A stretch of DNA of 64,000 nt from Armatimonadota bacterium (GTDB lineage Bacteria > Armatimonadota > Chthonomonadetes > Chthonomonadales > Chthonomonadaceae): NCBI GenBank assembly GCA_028871815.1, contig JAGWMJ010000008.1, positions 62,001-126,000 on the forward strand, read 5' to 3'. Position 1 is the stretch's first letter. Each line of letters starts with the position of its first letter. This document shows, piece by piece, positions 55,892-64,000 of this stretch. The translations under genes and the position numbers were made by a program. The notes below the pieces were generated by a model. It saw nothing but the letters and a program-made list of their open reading frames with translations. It was not told the DNA's origin and did not search any database.

Positions 55892-56590
55892 TCAGGTTTG
55901 GTCCAGCGCCCGAACAGCCGCTGGAATTCGCGCTGCGACGCGCACGACGAGGTCCGACGTTTCCGCTTCGGTGCGCGGATCGTACAGCGAGTAGAGGGTT
56001 CCGCGCCGAAACCGGATTGTCTTCATACCCAGCGATTTTGCGGGCTTTACGTCGTTTTCGGGGCGGTCGCCAATCATGATCGCATCTCGCGGAGCACACT
56101 GCGCCTGATCGAGCGCCCAGACGAACAGCGCGGGATCGGGCTTGGAGACCCCAACTACCGAGTCGATCGCGGTGACGCGAAAGGCATCGGCGATGCCGTA
56201 ATCGTGCAGCGCGTCGACGATCGGCGGGTGTTGATTCGCGATGATGCCCAATGAATAGCTTGCCTGCAGCTCCCGTACTACGGCTGTGATGTTGTCGAGC
56301 AGCATGCCGTACGGGCGCGGAGCACGCATCTGTTCATACTCCGCGCGGCCTTCGCGATAGATCGCCGCCCACAGTGCGTCGTCCGGCACCCACCGGCGAC
56401 AGGCCTGTACAATCGCCGTGCCGGGCTCGATGCGAACCAGCGCCTCGAGCTCGGTGTGGTAGGCATCCCAGGTGACAGGAACGCCGTTACGGCGCATCGA
56501 AAGCAGCAGCGAGTGCAGCCAGTATTGGTGCTGCGCATCCTCATCAAAGAGCACATCGCCAATATCGAAAAAGACCCATTTTACCGACAC
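55892..56590 (-). CDS. HAD-superfamily hydrolase
   Basis: 232 residues. Motif I is FFDIGDVLFDED (nucleophile Asp and acid/base Asp), motif II lies at LGIIANQHPPIVDALHDYG (Asn in place of the usual Ser/Thr), motif III is SVVGVSKPDPALF (Lys) and motif IV MIGDRPENDVKPAKSLGM (GD-x5-D). A helical cap sits between motifs I and II. Likely a small-molecule phosphatase; the substrate is unknown. It converges with the aldo/keto reductase. Confidence 0.9.
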   Translation of the reverse strand: MSVKWVFFDIGDVLFDEDAQHQYWLHSLLLSMRRNGVPVTWDAYHTELEALVRIEPGTAIVQACRRWVPDDALWAAIYREGRAEYEQMRAPRPYGMLLDNITAVVRELQASYSLGIIANQHPPIVDALHDYGIADAFRVTAIDSVVGVSKPDPALFVWALDQAQCAPRDAIMIGDRPENDVKPAKSLGMKTIRFRRGTLYSLYDPRTEAETSDLVVRVAARIPAAVRALDQT

Positions 56591-56734
56591 GGAAGACTCC
56601 CGGCGCGCGCGGCGTTAGAGCTGGCTGGCCACAGTTGGTGGTACAAAGAAGTGGCCGCTGATGCGACTATGGTAGCACGCATCGCTGCCGGCGCGCCGGC
56701 AGCAGATTGCCGGGCGCCGTCACAGGAGGTGAGG

Positions 56735-57181
56735 ATGCCCGGCGCACCGGAGCTCAACCTTAGAATAGTACTGGCCGAACCGCCGGAAGGTGTGCGCTAC
56801 TGCCTGCAGCGCCGGAGTCGCGCCGATTGCGTTGACCATGCCACCTCTTCGGGCGGCGATATGGTGTTCCATGTACCGGTTCGCGTGAAACCGGGAGGCG
56901 AGGCGCCCGACTTCCTGGGCCCAATGGTTCGCGGCAGGCCCGGTGACCGTCACATAGCAATTCTCATCGGCACACTGGCGGGAGACGAGGGTTCCTGCTG
57001 GACGCGCGGACTGAAGATCCGCTTGCTGCGTATCAGTTGGGCACAGGTTGAGGCAGCTCAAGCGACCCCCGGTGGCGCGTTACAGGGCCGGTTTATTGCC
57101 CGGGCTCGCGACGGAAGCCCCGCGTGCGCTACGGCGAAAGTTGCCGAGGATGGAGCGTGGCGAACTGTTCCGTCGCGCTAA
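56735..57181 (+). CDS. DUF5990 family protein
   Basis: 148 residues from the ATG at 56735, where AGGAGGTGAGG gives one of the strongest ribosome sites in the window. The pattern LRIVLAEPPEGVRYCLQRRS, GGDMVFHVPVRVKPGGEAPD, FLGPMVRGRPGDRHIAILIG, TLAGDEGSCWTRGLKIRL and PACATAKV matches DUF5990 as I know it. The function is unknown. A longer reading frame upstream is antisense to the HAD gene and discarded. The stop overlaps the stop of the convergent gene by 4 nt. Confidence 0.82.
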   Translation: MPGAPELNLRIVLAEPPEGVRYCLQRRSRADCVDHATSSGGDMVFHVPVRVKPGGEAPDFLGPMVRGRPGDRHIAILIGTLAGDEGSCWTRGLKIRLLRISWAQVEAAQATPGGALQGRFIARARDGSPACATAKVAEDGAWRTVPSR

Positions 57182-59271
57182 GGCAACGGATCGACACATA
57201 CGCCTTGAATCAACGATGGGGCCATCGTGAGCGAACTCACCCGAATCACGATTTTGCCGGTAAAACGCCAGGTAAGCCACACGCCATCGCCATAATTCGC
57301 AACGAGCCGGCTGTCCAGCAGGTCGCCCTGGGTATCGAATACCGAGACGTCGGATTCGTAGCCGGCACGATTGAAATCGAGTAGATAGATCGCGGCCCGG
57401 TGCGCTTTACCGTCACTGGTATCCATTCGCACCGCCATCGGAATTGGACCGCCGGAAAACGCCGCCGGCGCTCGCGCGGGCAGCCCCGGGCCGGAGTTTG
57501 GCAGCCTCGTATCGGTGCTGTTGCGCTGGTGCAGGAAGGCAAATATGCTGCCCTCCATGATTTCGTTGGAGCCGGTGGTGATCTCCGGCCGGACAGGAAG
57601 AATGATGCCCAAACCCCGGTACAGGATCAGCTCGGGCTTCTGCATCTCGGAGAGGCCGTCAAAAAGCGGGATGAGGAATCCTTCGCTTCCGTATACGCCG
57701 CTCCATGCACCTTGCGTCTTGCTGTCGAGCGCCATGAACTGAACCGTAGCTCCGGTGCTGCCCGGTGGGACCAGCACAAACTGCTCGCCGGCCCGGTAAC
57801 GCAATTTACTGCCCTGCTCCAGGCTCATCCACAGGTTGAGCCGCGTATTCTGAGCTACCTGCGGAACCGGCACTGCAACGGGCACGGAAACCTGCGCCCC
57901 CGCTGGTACCGACACCGTTTGAACCACCGCGGGCAGCATAATGCCACCGGCTCTGGCACGAGGCTTGCGCGTTACACCGATTTGAGCGCCATTTCCGCCG
58001 ATCGCCACCTGGCCCGTACCACGCTGCAGCGGCAGAACCGAGGCGAGGCCCGGGGAATGCATCAACTCGGGCCGCAGAACCAGGCGGTAGGTTTGTGGTG
58101 CAAATGTATCGTTAAAGACGGTGAGTGTGCGGAGGAGAGGATGTCCGGCCGGTATCTGAAGCGGGCTTGCCGGAAACCGGCCAACTCCGTTCGAGCGCTC
58201 GTTGGCTGCGTCATACGCGGAGTCGTACACAGCCGATGGCGCCCACGTTGAGGTTAGAAGAGCCAGCGATGCGAGCATGCCGGAACGCTGCGTATCCAGC
58301 TGACCGGGTACGGGCGCCGGCGGCACCTCCAGCGGGTACGCGGCAACAGCGGCGGGCAGCCACACCGTTGGTGATCGGTACCGATCCCTGCGCGCATCCA
58401 GCGCCAGGCGTACAGAATTGCCCGAAAGCGTGAAACCGTCAGGAGGTCTCGTATAGCCGTTGCGCGACACTTGACGACCGAGCTCGGCCGATAGCAGTGG
58501 CCGTCGCAAATCCATCCCCGGAGGCGCTAGTGCTGCCCGGCCCGGCAAGCGCCACGCGAAGAGTGAAGGGTGCAGGCACGCGTCGGCAGTCAGGGCGCCG
58601 GCCGCGGAACCCTCCGGCAGGGTGGCGACAACCATGATGCCCAACGAGTCGCAGATGCGCAGAACATAGTGCGGCAGTGGGCCGGTAACCAACACCGCGT
58701 TTCCACAAAGTCCCTGAAGCCAAACGATAGCACGCCTGAATGCAGCCGGTGTCGTCGTCGGACCTGCGCGCAACGAGACGCCGCGGAGACGTACCGGAAC
58801 ACCATTCAGGGATAGCCCTGAGGATGCGGTGCGCGGTGTACAGAAGCCGAACACCAATCCGGCCGAGGCAGATGGACCGGCAGCGGCAGCGCGGACCACC
58901 AGCCGGTGCAGCACGGGCGGCGGCATTCCACGCAGTTTGGGCCACCACCAGGAGGCGCGGCCGGGCGTCCAACGGATTGGACCAAATCTGCGCGTCACGC
59001 GGGAAGACGCCGGTACGTTGATGGAGGCTGACGGAAGGATCGGATACCGGAAGCGGCTTCCTGCCGCGGCTGCGCTAACGGACGCCGTGACGCGCAATCT
59101 CAAGGCTCGAGGCGTGTTGTTGATGAAGGTTGCTTGCCAGCTGAAAAGATTCTGTGGCGCCAACGGCAGCGCCGCCAGGCCGGAAATCGAGATGGGAGCC
59201 TGCGCACGCAGCGGCGCCACCGATCCGAACATGAGCAGCGAGAAAGCAAAGACGATGCGGGTATTAATCAT
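57178..59271 (-). CDS. Large exported GH2-like protein, probably inactive
   Basis: 697 residues from the ATG at 59271, with a signal peptide (RIVFAFSLLMFGSVAPLRAQ). The middle resembles the glycoside hydrolase family 2 barrel entry: GLSLNGVPVRLRGVSL, then FRRAIVWLQGLCGNAVLVTG and YVLRICDSLGIMVVATLPEG, as in G-N-A-V-R-x-x-H-Y-P...C-D-x-x-G-I. The expected His-Tyr and catalytic Glu residues do not appear, so catalysis is unlikely. N- and C-terminal regions are beta-rich, with repeated V-x-V-P-A-G-A-Q-V-S-V-P stretches. The protein may bind glycans. Family assignment is tentative. Confidence 0.6.
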   Translation of the reverse strand: MINTRIVFAFSLLMFGSVAPLRAQAPISISGLAALPLAPQNLFSWQATFINNTPRALRLRVTASVSAAAAGSRFRYPILPSASINVPASSRVTRRFGPIRWTPGRASWWWPKLRGMPPPVLHRLVVRAAAAGPSASAGLVFGFCTPRTASSGLSLNGVPVRLRGVSLRAGPTTTPAAFRRAIVWLQGLCGNAVLVTGPLPHYVLRICDSLGIMVVATLPEGSAAGALTADACLHPSLFAWRLPGRAALAPPGMDLRRPLLSAELGRQVSRNGYTRPPDGFTLSGNSVRLALDARRDRYRSPTVWLPAAVAAYPLEVPPAPVPGQLDTQRSGMLASLALLTSTWAPSAVYDSAYDAANERSNGVGRFPASPLQIPAGHPLLRTLTVFNDTFAPQTYRLVLRPELMHSPGLASVLPLQRGTGQVAIGGNGAQIGVTRKPRARAGGIMLPAVVQTVSVPAGAQVSVPVAVPVPQVAQNTRLNLWMSLEQGSKLRYRAGEQFVLVPPGSTGATVQFMALDSKTQGAWSGVYGSEGFLIPLFDGLSEMQKPELILYRGLGIILPVRPEITTGSNEIMEGSIFAFLHQRNSTDTRLPNSGPGLPARAPAAFSGGPIPMAVRMDTSDGKAHRAAIYLLDFNRAGYESDVSVFDTQGDLLDSRLVANYGDGVWLTWRFTGKIVIRVSSLTMAPSLIQGVCVDPLP

Positions 59272-59363
59272 AACGCGAAAGCCAAACATCGACCCGTTCG
59301 ACGCCCGAGAGCAAGTTACCTGCTTGCGGCCGGCGCGAGAGGCGGCACGAGTGCGGAGGGTTT

Positions 59364-60110
59364 ATGGAGCGGGATGATCGGGTGCGAATGAGCTTCTGCG
59401 CGGTACGCGCCATGCCGGCGGCGTTTGCCTTACTGGCGCTGGCGGGCTGCACGCGACCCATCAACCGGGCAGCCGAGCGGCGCATCCGGGATCTGCTCCC
59501 ACAAGCGCTTGGTCCCGCTAACTCGTATCAGGTACACGTCTCCGGCTCTCCATTTCGCACCGCTTCGGGCAGGCTGCACGACGTGACGATTGACGGACAG
59601 GACGTGCAGCTTGGCCATGGCATGCTGCTGGATGAGTTGGACCTCCATCTGCAGGGTGTTGATGTGGATACCCTCCACAAGCGCCTTAAAGGCATCCGTT
59701 CGGCGTCGTTTGCCGCTACGGTTGGCGCCACTACGCTCGACGAATACTTTGCCGGCGAGAACCCGCAGGGCGCCGACCTGCGGAACGTGGCAGTACACTT
59801 TGCGCCGGGCAACCACGTGGTGATATCGGGTGACCGGATGGTGCTGGGCGTGGGCGTGCCGTTTACGGTTAGCGGACCGGTGCGTCCCGAGGGCGGCAGG
59901 CGGCTTGAGCTGGATGCGACCGCGCTGCGCGTGGCCGGCATCCCGCTGGGCGGCGTCGTTCTGGGATTTGTAAAGGATCACTTCGACAGCGCCGTGGATC
60001 TCTCGCAGCTGCCATTTGGCGTAAGGATCACCGGTGTGGCCACGTCGGCAGGCAAGCTCACGCTCAGCGGCGCAGCCAGTACGGCCGCGATTCTGGCGGC
60101 GGCGCACTAG
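59364..60110 (+). CDS. LmeA-like (DUF2993) lipoprotein
   Basis: About 248 residues. The signal ends in a lipobox LALAGC, so the protein is lipid-anchored. The DUF2993/LmeA pattern is seen in AAERRIRDLLPQALG, GRLHDVTIDGQDVQLGHGML, LDELDLHLQGVDVDTLHKRL and GVRITGVATSAGKLTLSGAA. In mycobacteria LmeA binds phosphoinositides and acts in lipomannan synthesis; elsewhere the role is open. Start uncertain: the ATG at 59364 follows GGAGGG closely (3-4 nt), and the ATG at 59388 would also keep the signal. The stop overlaps the lipB stop by 4 nt (convergent). Confidence 0.8.
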   Translation: MERDDRVRMSFCAVRAMPAAFALLALAGCTRPINRAAERRIRDLLPQALGPANSYQVHVSGSPFRTASGRLHDVTIDGQDVQLGHGMLLDELDLHLQGVDVDTLHKRLKGIRSASFAATVGATTLDEYFAGENPQGADLRNVAVHFAPGNHVVISGDRMVLGVGVPFTVSGPVRPEGGRRLELDATALRVAGIPLGGVVLGFVKDHFDSAVDLSQLPFGVRITGVATSAGKLTLSGAASTAAILAAAH

Positions 60111-60856
60111 CCGGGTTCGCAGCCGGCTGCCGGTGGCGCCGCGTCAGGCGCAAACCGGATCGAGGCGCCCATCACCGATTCAAATGCCGCCACCACCGGC
60201 TGCACCAACTCCGGCACGGTGACCTGCCTCCTCAGTTCATTGGCGACCGATGTTACGCCATAGCCGCTGATACCACACGGCACTATGGCTCCAAACGCCG
60301 TCAGACTGGTGTTTACATTGAGTGCGAAGCCATGCGTCGTGACCCAGCGTGATGCCTTGATGCCGATTGCGGCGATCTTTGCGGGCGCCGGCGTGTTGAG
60401 ACCGACCCATACGCCGGTGAACCCGGGAAACCGGCCGGCGGCAATCCCAACCGAGCCCAGTGCGGCGATCAGAACGGCTTCCAGACCTCGCAGGTACCGG
60501 TGCAGATCGCGGCGCCATACGGGCCCACCGAGATGGAACACCGGATAGCCAACCAGCTGGCCCGGACCGTGGTATGTTACGTCGCCACCGCGGTCCGACT
60601 CAACCACATCGATACCCTGCATCTCAAGCTGCGCGTCGCTCAGCAGGATATGGCTCCGGTCGGCGCCGCGGCCCAGTGTGATCGTTGGCGGATGCTCCAG
60701 CAGGAGCAGCGTATCTCCACAGGCGCCATCGATACGGGCGGCGGCAAGCTGCTGCTGCATCCGCCACGCCAGCCGGTAATCGACGCGGCCAAGCCAGCGA
60801 GCCTCAACGATGGCGGCGCTAGCTGTTGGCGTCGAAGGTGAAGTCGCCGTCGTCAT
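60107..60856 (-). CDS. lipB: Octanoyl-[ACP]:protein N-octanoyltransferase
   Basis: 249 residues from the ATG at 60856. It moves octanoate from ACP to lipoyl domains. Family blocks: LLLLEHPPTITLGRGADRSH, DRGGDVTYHGPGQLVGYPVF, GVWVGLNTPAPAKIAAIGIK with the catalytic Lys, then ASRWVTTHGFALNVN and VPCGISGYGVTS, which carries the catalytic Cys. The start overlaps the upstream gene's 3' end by 38 nt; no in-frame start lies between that overlap and the first conserved block except non-ATG codons. Translational coupling is likely. Confidence 0.94.
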   Translation of the reverse strand: MTTATSPSTPTASAAIVEARWLGRVDYRLAWRMQQQLAAARIDGACGDTLLLLEHPPTITLGRGADRSHILLSDAQLEMQGIDVVESDRGGDVTYHGPGQLVGYPVFHLGGPVWRRDLHRYLRGLEAVLIAALGSVGIAAGRFPGFTGVWVGLNTPAPAKIAAIGIKASRWVTTHGFALNVNTSLTAFGAIVPCGISGYGVTSVANELRRQVTVPELVQPVVAAFESVMGASIRFAPDAAPPAAGCEPG

Positions 60857-61430
60857 TGGCCGTGTTAGCCGCGCGCCACGCCTCGCAGAATGACCCCGCC
60901 ATCTCCATGACCTGGTCATACAGCTCTTCTTCCGGCTGGTCGCCAAGTACAGCGATAACGCCGGTGCTCCAGGTATTGGCGTCGAGCAGCAGGATGCCGG
61001 TATCTCGCGGCAGGAAGCACGGCTGAAGCAGACTGAGATCCATGCTGACGAAGTGCTCATCCTCGTCGGAGAGTATATCGATCGACAGTTCGAGCTGAGG
61101 CGGCGGAACTTCGTCGTCGTCTTCGTCAGGCACGCTCAGCACGTTAATACCGGCATCTTTCAGCGCGCCGCGCAGCAGCGCCACCAAGCCATCTTCATTT
61201 ACATTGAGCGCCGGGGAGAGTTCCTGCGGGAGTCCCACATTGATGACCACTCCGGGCAGGCCGCAGAGCGCGCGTCCCTCGCCGGTTGTGGTGATCTCGA
61301 TGTCGCCGAGGTCCAACTCCTCATCCTCGGGCCCGCTGCCGTTATCACCCTGGCCGGAGCCGGAATGGCCGGCGCCCGCGCACAAGGAAGCCGAAATCGC
61401 GAGGGCCAGCAAACCGAGCGAGAACCACAT
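60819..61430 (-). CDS. Acidic exported protein of unknown function
   Basis: 203 residues with a signal peptide (LGLLALAISASLCAGA) and possible lipobox-like or Ala-x-Ala cleavage. The mature part is very acidic (GPEDEELDLGDIEIT, VPDEDDDEVPPP, DILSDEDEHF) with alternating strand-like text (VVINVGLPQELSPALNVNED, LDANTWSTGVIAVLGDQPEE). No family recognised. It sits directly upstream of lipB and overlaps it by 38 nt. Confidence 0.7.
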   Translation of the reverse strand: MWFSLGLLALAISASLCAGAGHSGSGQGDNGSGPEDEELDLGDIEITTTGEGRALCGLPGVVINVGLPQELSPALNVNEDGLVALLRGALKDAGINVLSVPDEDDDEVPPPQLELSIDILSDEDEHFVSMDLSLLQPCFLPRDTGILLLDANTWSTGVIAVLGDQPEEELYDQVMEMAGSFCEAWRAANTANDDGDFTFDANS

Positions 61431-61642
61431 GGCACACTCTCCTGGCGGGCATCACCGCAACGCGCGCTCATTCAAGGCAGATGGAAACATCATACCGCGC
61501 GGAGGTGGAATAGCGGGCCGTCTAACGGAAACGCCGGCCGTGGGGTACGATTCGCTGCAGATGCCGGAACCGAATCGGTTTGTGAACGCGTCAAGTGAGT
61601 TGTGGCAGCCTGCGCCTGCCGCGATGCCGGGAGATCTCGGCC

Positions 61643-62533
61643 ATGAAGTGCCCAAACTGTAAAACCAATTTGCCCGCGGAAGCGGCCTTCTGCCTGAGGT
61701 GCGGCTCGTCGCTCTCGCCGATGCCCGGCGGTTCGGTGACGCCGAGTGGCGCCTTTCCTGCGCCTCCCTGGCCGCAAAAGCGCAGCAATCGGAAAGCCGG
61801 CGCCGTCGCCGCAGCGGTTGGCGCCATTGCCGTATTCGCGGTGGCCGCAGCCGCGTTGCACGCCGCCCGCGGAAGGGACTCGACGCGGCTTGCCGCGGCC
61901 GGCGGCGCTGCCGGCGGTGGCAATCTGGTGCAGGCGCCGGCGGTCAACTCGCCGGCGAACCTGGTTCAGGCTGCCGGCTCTTCACAGCCCGCGCCGCTCG
62001 CCTCCACCGCGCAGACCGGTCCTCCCGCGAATGTGGTGGACTACCTCAAGTTTCTCAAAGGCGTTGAACGGCGCAAGGAGGCATTGATCCGTAAGGAGAC
62101 CGGCGATGCCTTGTTGATGCTGGATAACGTCAAGGCGCTTTCGGGCTCGATCGATGACAGCACATACAACAAAACCTTTCAGGGCGTATCCGGCAATACA
62201 ACATCCATGGCGGATGATTGGAACTCGCTGACGCAGTACTTCAACAGCGTTCCCCCACCCGTTGCGTGTCAGCAGCTTCATGATAGGTACTATGACCACC
62301 TTGGCAAAATCCAGGGCATGATGGCGGAGGTACAGGACGCACTGGGCAAAGTGGGATCCAACGCACCCGACGCCATTCATGAGCTCTCCAACATGCAGGG
62401 CAAGGCCTCGGCGGATGCCGACACGGCCATCCAGAAGGCCGATGACGCGCTTGCCGCTGTCTGCAGCGAGTATCAGATCCCGAAGGATTTCTCGGTCCGC
62501 GGCGACGGCGGAGCGAGCAGTATTCTGCAGTAA
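61643..62533 (+). CDS. Zinc-ribbon membrane protein of unknown function
   Basis: 296 residues from the ATG at 61643, 9-10 nt after GGGAG at 61629-61633. An N-terminal zinc ribbon (CPNCKTNLPAEAAFCLRCG) is followed by a membrane helix (AGAVAAAVGAIAVFAVAAAA), an Ala/Gly/Pro linker and a helical extracytoplasmic domain (YLKFLKGVERRKEALIRKET; DHLGKIQGMMAEVQDALGKV; SADADTAIQKADDALAAVCS). The same zinc-ribbon-plus-anchor plan recurs in several genes here. The function is unknown. Confidence 0.75.
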   Translation: MKCPNCKTNLPAEAAFCLRCGSSLSPMPGGSVTPSGAFPAPPWPQKRSNRKAGAVAAAVGAIAVFAVAAAALHAARGRDSTRLAAAGGAAGGGNLVQAPAVNSPANLVQAAGSSQPAPLASTAQTGPPANVVDYLKFLKGVERRKEALIRKETGDALLMLDNVKALSGSIDDSTYNKTFQGVSGNTTSMADDWNSLTQYFNSVPPPVACQQLHDRYYDHLGKIQGMMAEVQDALGKVGSNAPDAIHELSNMQGKASADADTAIQKADDALAAVCSEYQIPKDFSVRGDGGASSILQ

Positions 62534-62607
62534 ACCCGCAGCGTTGAGGCTGTTTGGCGAGCTCCGCATGACGACGTAACGGCGCGCCCCGGGCAGGCGC
62601 CCACCAA

Positions 62608-62997
62608 ATGGGACCAATGCGACATATAGGACATATAGGTTCGCGCACGCGTTGTCAGCAAGTGGAATGGTTCCGGCTTTGCCCCCGGGCTGTGCGCCAG
62701 GCGCAGATTCCGGCTACCGCATATGTCTCATATGTCCCATTGGTCGCATTTTCAGCAGGCGTTCCGCGGTGCCATCGCGTTTGGCTGGGGTACGCGCCCA
62801 CCAGATGCGACATATAGGTTCCCGCACACGTGCCCGGCAAGCGGAGTAGCGGCGCCCGGGCTGTGCGCCAGGCTTCGGTTCCGGTGCCGCATATGTCTCA
62901 TATGTCCCATTGGTCGCATTTTCAGCAGACGTTCCGCGGTGCCATCGCGATCGGCTGGGGTACGCGCCAACCACATGGGACCAATGCGACATATAGG
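62608..62997. repeat. 170-bp tandem array with inverted 9-nt periodic arms
   Basis: A forward arm with 9-nt period (ATGGGACCA/ATGCGACAT/ATAGGACAT/ATAGG, 62608-62639) faces a reverse arm (62720-62749) that is complementary over about 30 nt with four or so mismatches. The unit recurs: short forward arm 62805-62818, reverse arm 62890-62919, forward arm 62975-62997. Positions 62718-62800 and 62888-62970 are near-identical direct repeats at 170 nt spacing. The forward and reverse arms could form long hairpins. No gene is supported in 62534-63103. Confidence 0.85.
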
Positions 62998-63103
62998 AGG
63001 ATGACCACCGGCGACACGGTGGATGGTGCGGCTGAGACGCCGGCAATAGCGATGCCGACCGGCCGAAGCCGCGGGCTTGAGCCTGCCCGGCTGCCCGTTC
63101 GGG

Positions 63104-63109
63104 TATAAT
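63104..63109 (+). promoter_or_regulatory. Probable -10 element for hpnH
   Basis: TATAAT at 63104-63109, 43 nt before the hpnH ATG. A TTGAGC at 63077-63082 is 21 nt upstream, too far for a normal spacer, so only the -10 is claimed. Confidence 0.5.
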
Positions 63110-63152
63110 CGCGCCATTCCCGGCGGTCGCTGCGGTTCGGCGAGAGCACCTC

Positions 63153-64000
63153 ATGAGATATCCCATTGGCTTTACTCTAACTCAGGCGCGCCATCGCTCC
63201 AGGATGGAGCGCTCCGGCCAGCAGCGGTACCCTACCGTGCTGATGCTCGAGCCGCTGTACACCTGCAACCTGGCCTGCATCGGGTGCGCGGTGGAGCGCC
63301 ATACCGGCAAGCTGAAGGACCGGATGACGCTGGAGCAGTGCTTCAAGGCTGTGGATGACTGCGGCGCTCCCATAATCAACCTGTGCGGAGGCGAGCCGAC
63401 CCTCTACCCGGAGCTGCCGCAGTTGATCGAGGGGCTTATCCAGCGCGGCAAGTACATCATTCTTTGTACCAACGCCCTGAAACTGGATACCAAGGTTTTC
63501 GATGTCATTCCTCCAAGCTCGCATCTCTTCCTGATGATTCATCTGGACGGCATGAAGCAGACGCACGATTACGTATGCAACCGGGAGGGTGTGTTCGACA
63601 CTGCCATCAAAATGATCAAGGGCGCCCGGAAGCGCGGTTATCTCACGTACATCAACACCACGGTCTTCAAGGAGACCCAGGTGGAGGAGGTAGAGGAGAT
63701 GTGCAAACTGGTCGACAAGCTGCGCGCCAACGGAATCCTGATTTCGCCGGGTTACGAGTACGATAGCGTGGATGCCGATATCTTCCTTTCGCGCGAGCAA
63801 ATCCACGAGAAGTTCCAGACCATCCGGCAGTTTTCCAGGCGGTATAAGGTCAACGCAACCCCCATGTTTTTGGAGTTTGCCGCCGGCATTCGAGAGCTGC
63901 CATGCGCGCCCTGGTCTACCGTGAACTACACGCCAAACGGCTGGAAGGCGCCGTGCTACCTCATCGGCGAGTCGCACATCGCCACGTGGCAGGAGTTCTG
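63153..64000 (+). CDS. hpnH: Adenosyl-hopene transferase HpnH, 3' end outside window
   Basis: First 282 codons of a radical-SAM protein cut by the right edge. The cluster motif is LYTCNLACIGCAVER (Cys38, Cys42, Cys45, C-x3-C-x2-C), followed by IINLCGGEPTLYPELPQLIE (the G-G-E-P SAM site). FLMIHLDGMKQTHDYVCNRE, INTTVFKETQVEEVEEMCKL, ISPGYEYDSVDADIFLSREQ and APWSTVNYTPNGWKAPCYLI match HpnH closely. HpnH adds an adenosyl group to diploptene, the first step to extended C35 hopanoids, so the organism probably makes hopanoids; the cyclase is not in this window. Confidence 0.95.
   Translation, partial: MRYPIGFTLTQARHRSRMERSGQQRYPTVLMLEPLYTCNLACIGCAVERHTGKLKDRMTLEQCFKAVDDCGAPIINLCGGEPTLYPELPQLIEGLIQRGKYIILCTNALKLDTKVFDVIPPSSHLFLMIHLDGMKQTHDYVCNREGVFDTAIKMIKGARKRGYLTYINTTVFKETQVEEVEEMCKLVDKLRANGILISPGYEYDSVDADIFLSREQIHEKFQTIRQFSRRYKVNATPMFLEFAAGIRELPCAPWSTVNYTPNGWKAPCYLIGESHIATWQEF

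Noticed and set aside
62608-62997. CRISPR array
   Set aside because: Repeats are 170 bp apart, internally periodic at 9 nt and partly inverted; there are no uniform spacers and no cas genes.
62600-63166. Overlapping frames rich in Ser-His or Met-Ser-His repeats
   Set aside because: They are translations of the 9-nt periodic repeat in several frames and both strands, without ribosome sites or conserved domains.

Overview
This 64 kb window reads as a stretch of bacterial chromosome from a GC-rich, probably uncultivated organism. No rRNA or ribosomal protein is present to fix the phylum. The mix of single-copy housekeeping genes (uvrB, gpsA, ftsK, ndk, murA, mreB, lepB, lipB) with zinc-ribbon/TPR/TM2 proteins, a VanW protein, secreted glycoside hydrolases and a hopanoid radical-SAM enzyme (hpnH) would fit Armatimonadota or a nearby phylum; this placement is inference. 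Housekeeping promoters are easy to see: several TTGACN-N17/18-TATAAT sites precede genes. TTG start codons are frequent, including those proposed for murA and mreB. There is no integrase, transposase, CRISPR array or prophage; the only defence locus is a decayed restriction-modification system.

Layout. 0-2.7 kb: metallophosphoesterase fragment, YchF-like GTPase and a rhomboid protease with an extra C-terminal domain. 2.7-6.4 kb: two ECF sigma/anti-sigma modules facing tail to tail, one with an RseB-like third gene. 6.4-13.6 kb: DUF4446 protein, signal peptidase I, Nudix hydrolase, ThuA-like and GH172 (DUF2961) proteins, TIGR01777 epimerase, MscS channel and a Gfo/Idh/MocA oxidoreductase. 13.6-18.6 kb: tRNA-Val(GAC) with a clear promoter and terminator, a VanW-glycosyltransferase fusion, a cell-wall amidase, the wreck of a BglII-type/MT-A70 restriction-modification pair, and two tandem zinc-ribbon TM2 proteins. 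18.9-25.2 kb: uvrB-gpsA, ftsK, ndk. 25.2-34.6 kb: TPR and Ig-like membrane proteins, an aldo/keto reductase, a lipoprotein hydrolase, a DinB protein and a lysozyme-like secreted protein.

34.9-44.4 kb is one long same-strand run: murA-mreB-(exported SLH-like protein)-(zinc-finger membrane protein)-egtD-egtB-ABC ATPase-binding protein/permease fusion-D-Ala-D-Ala dipeptidase-ADP-ribose pyrophosphatase. The four genes egtD to the transporter overlap by ATGA at every junction, so ergothioneine synthesis is tightly coupled to an OpuB/EgtUV-type transporter. The transporter fusion has the binding protein before the permease, the reverse of the EgtU/OpuBC order I know. This is the most interesting system in the window.

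44.9-49.6 kb holds two paralogous secreted beta-propeller-like proteins, each behind the same 78-nt leader, and an unknown exported protein. 49.7-56.6 kb is a small polysaccharide locus: M60-like metalloprotease, GH51 arabinofuranosidase with an inserted carbohydrate-binding-like domain, a divergent GH32 fructan hydrolase, an aldo/keto reductase and a HAD hydrolase. 56.7-64 kb: DUF5990 protein, a large exported GH2-like protein, an LmeA-like lipoprotein, lipB, two unknown secreted or membrane proteins, a 170-bp tandem array carrying long inverted 9-nt-periodic repeats, and the 5' part of hpnH.
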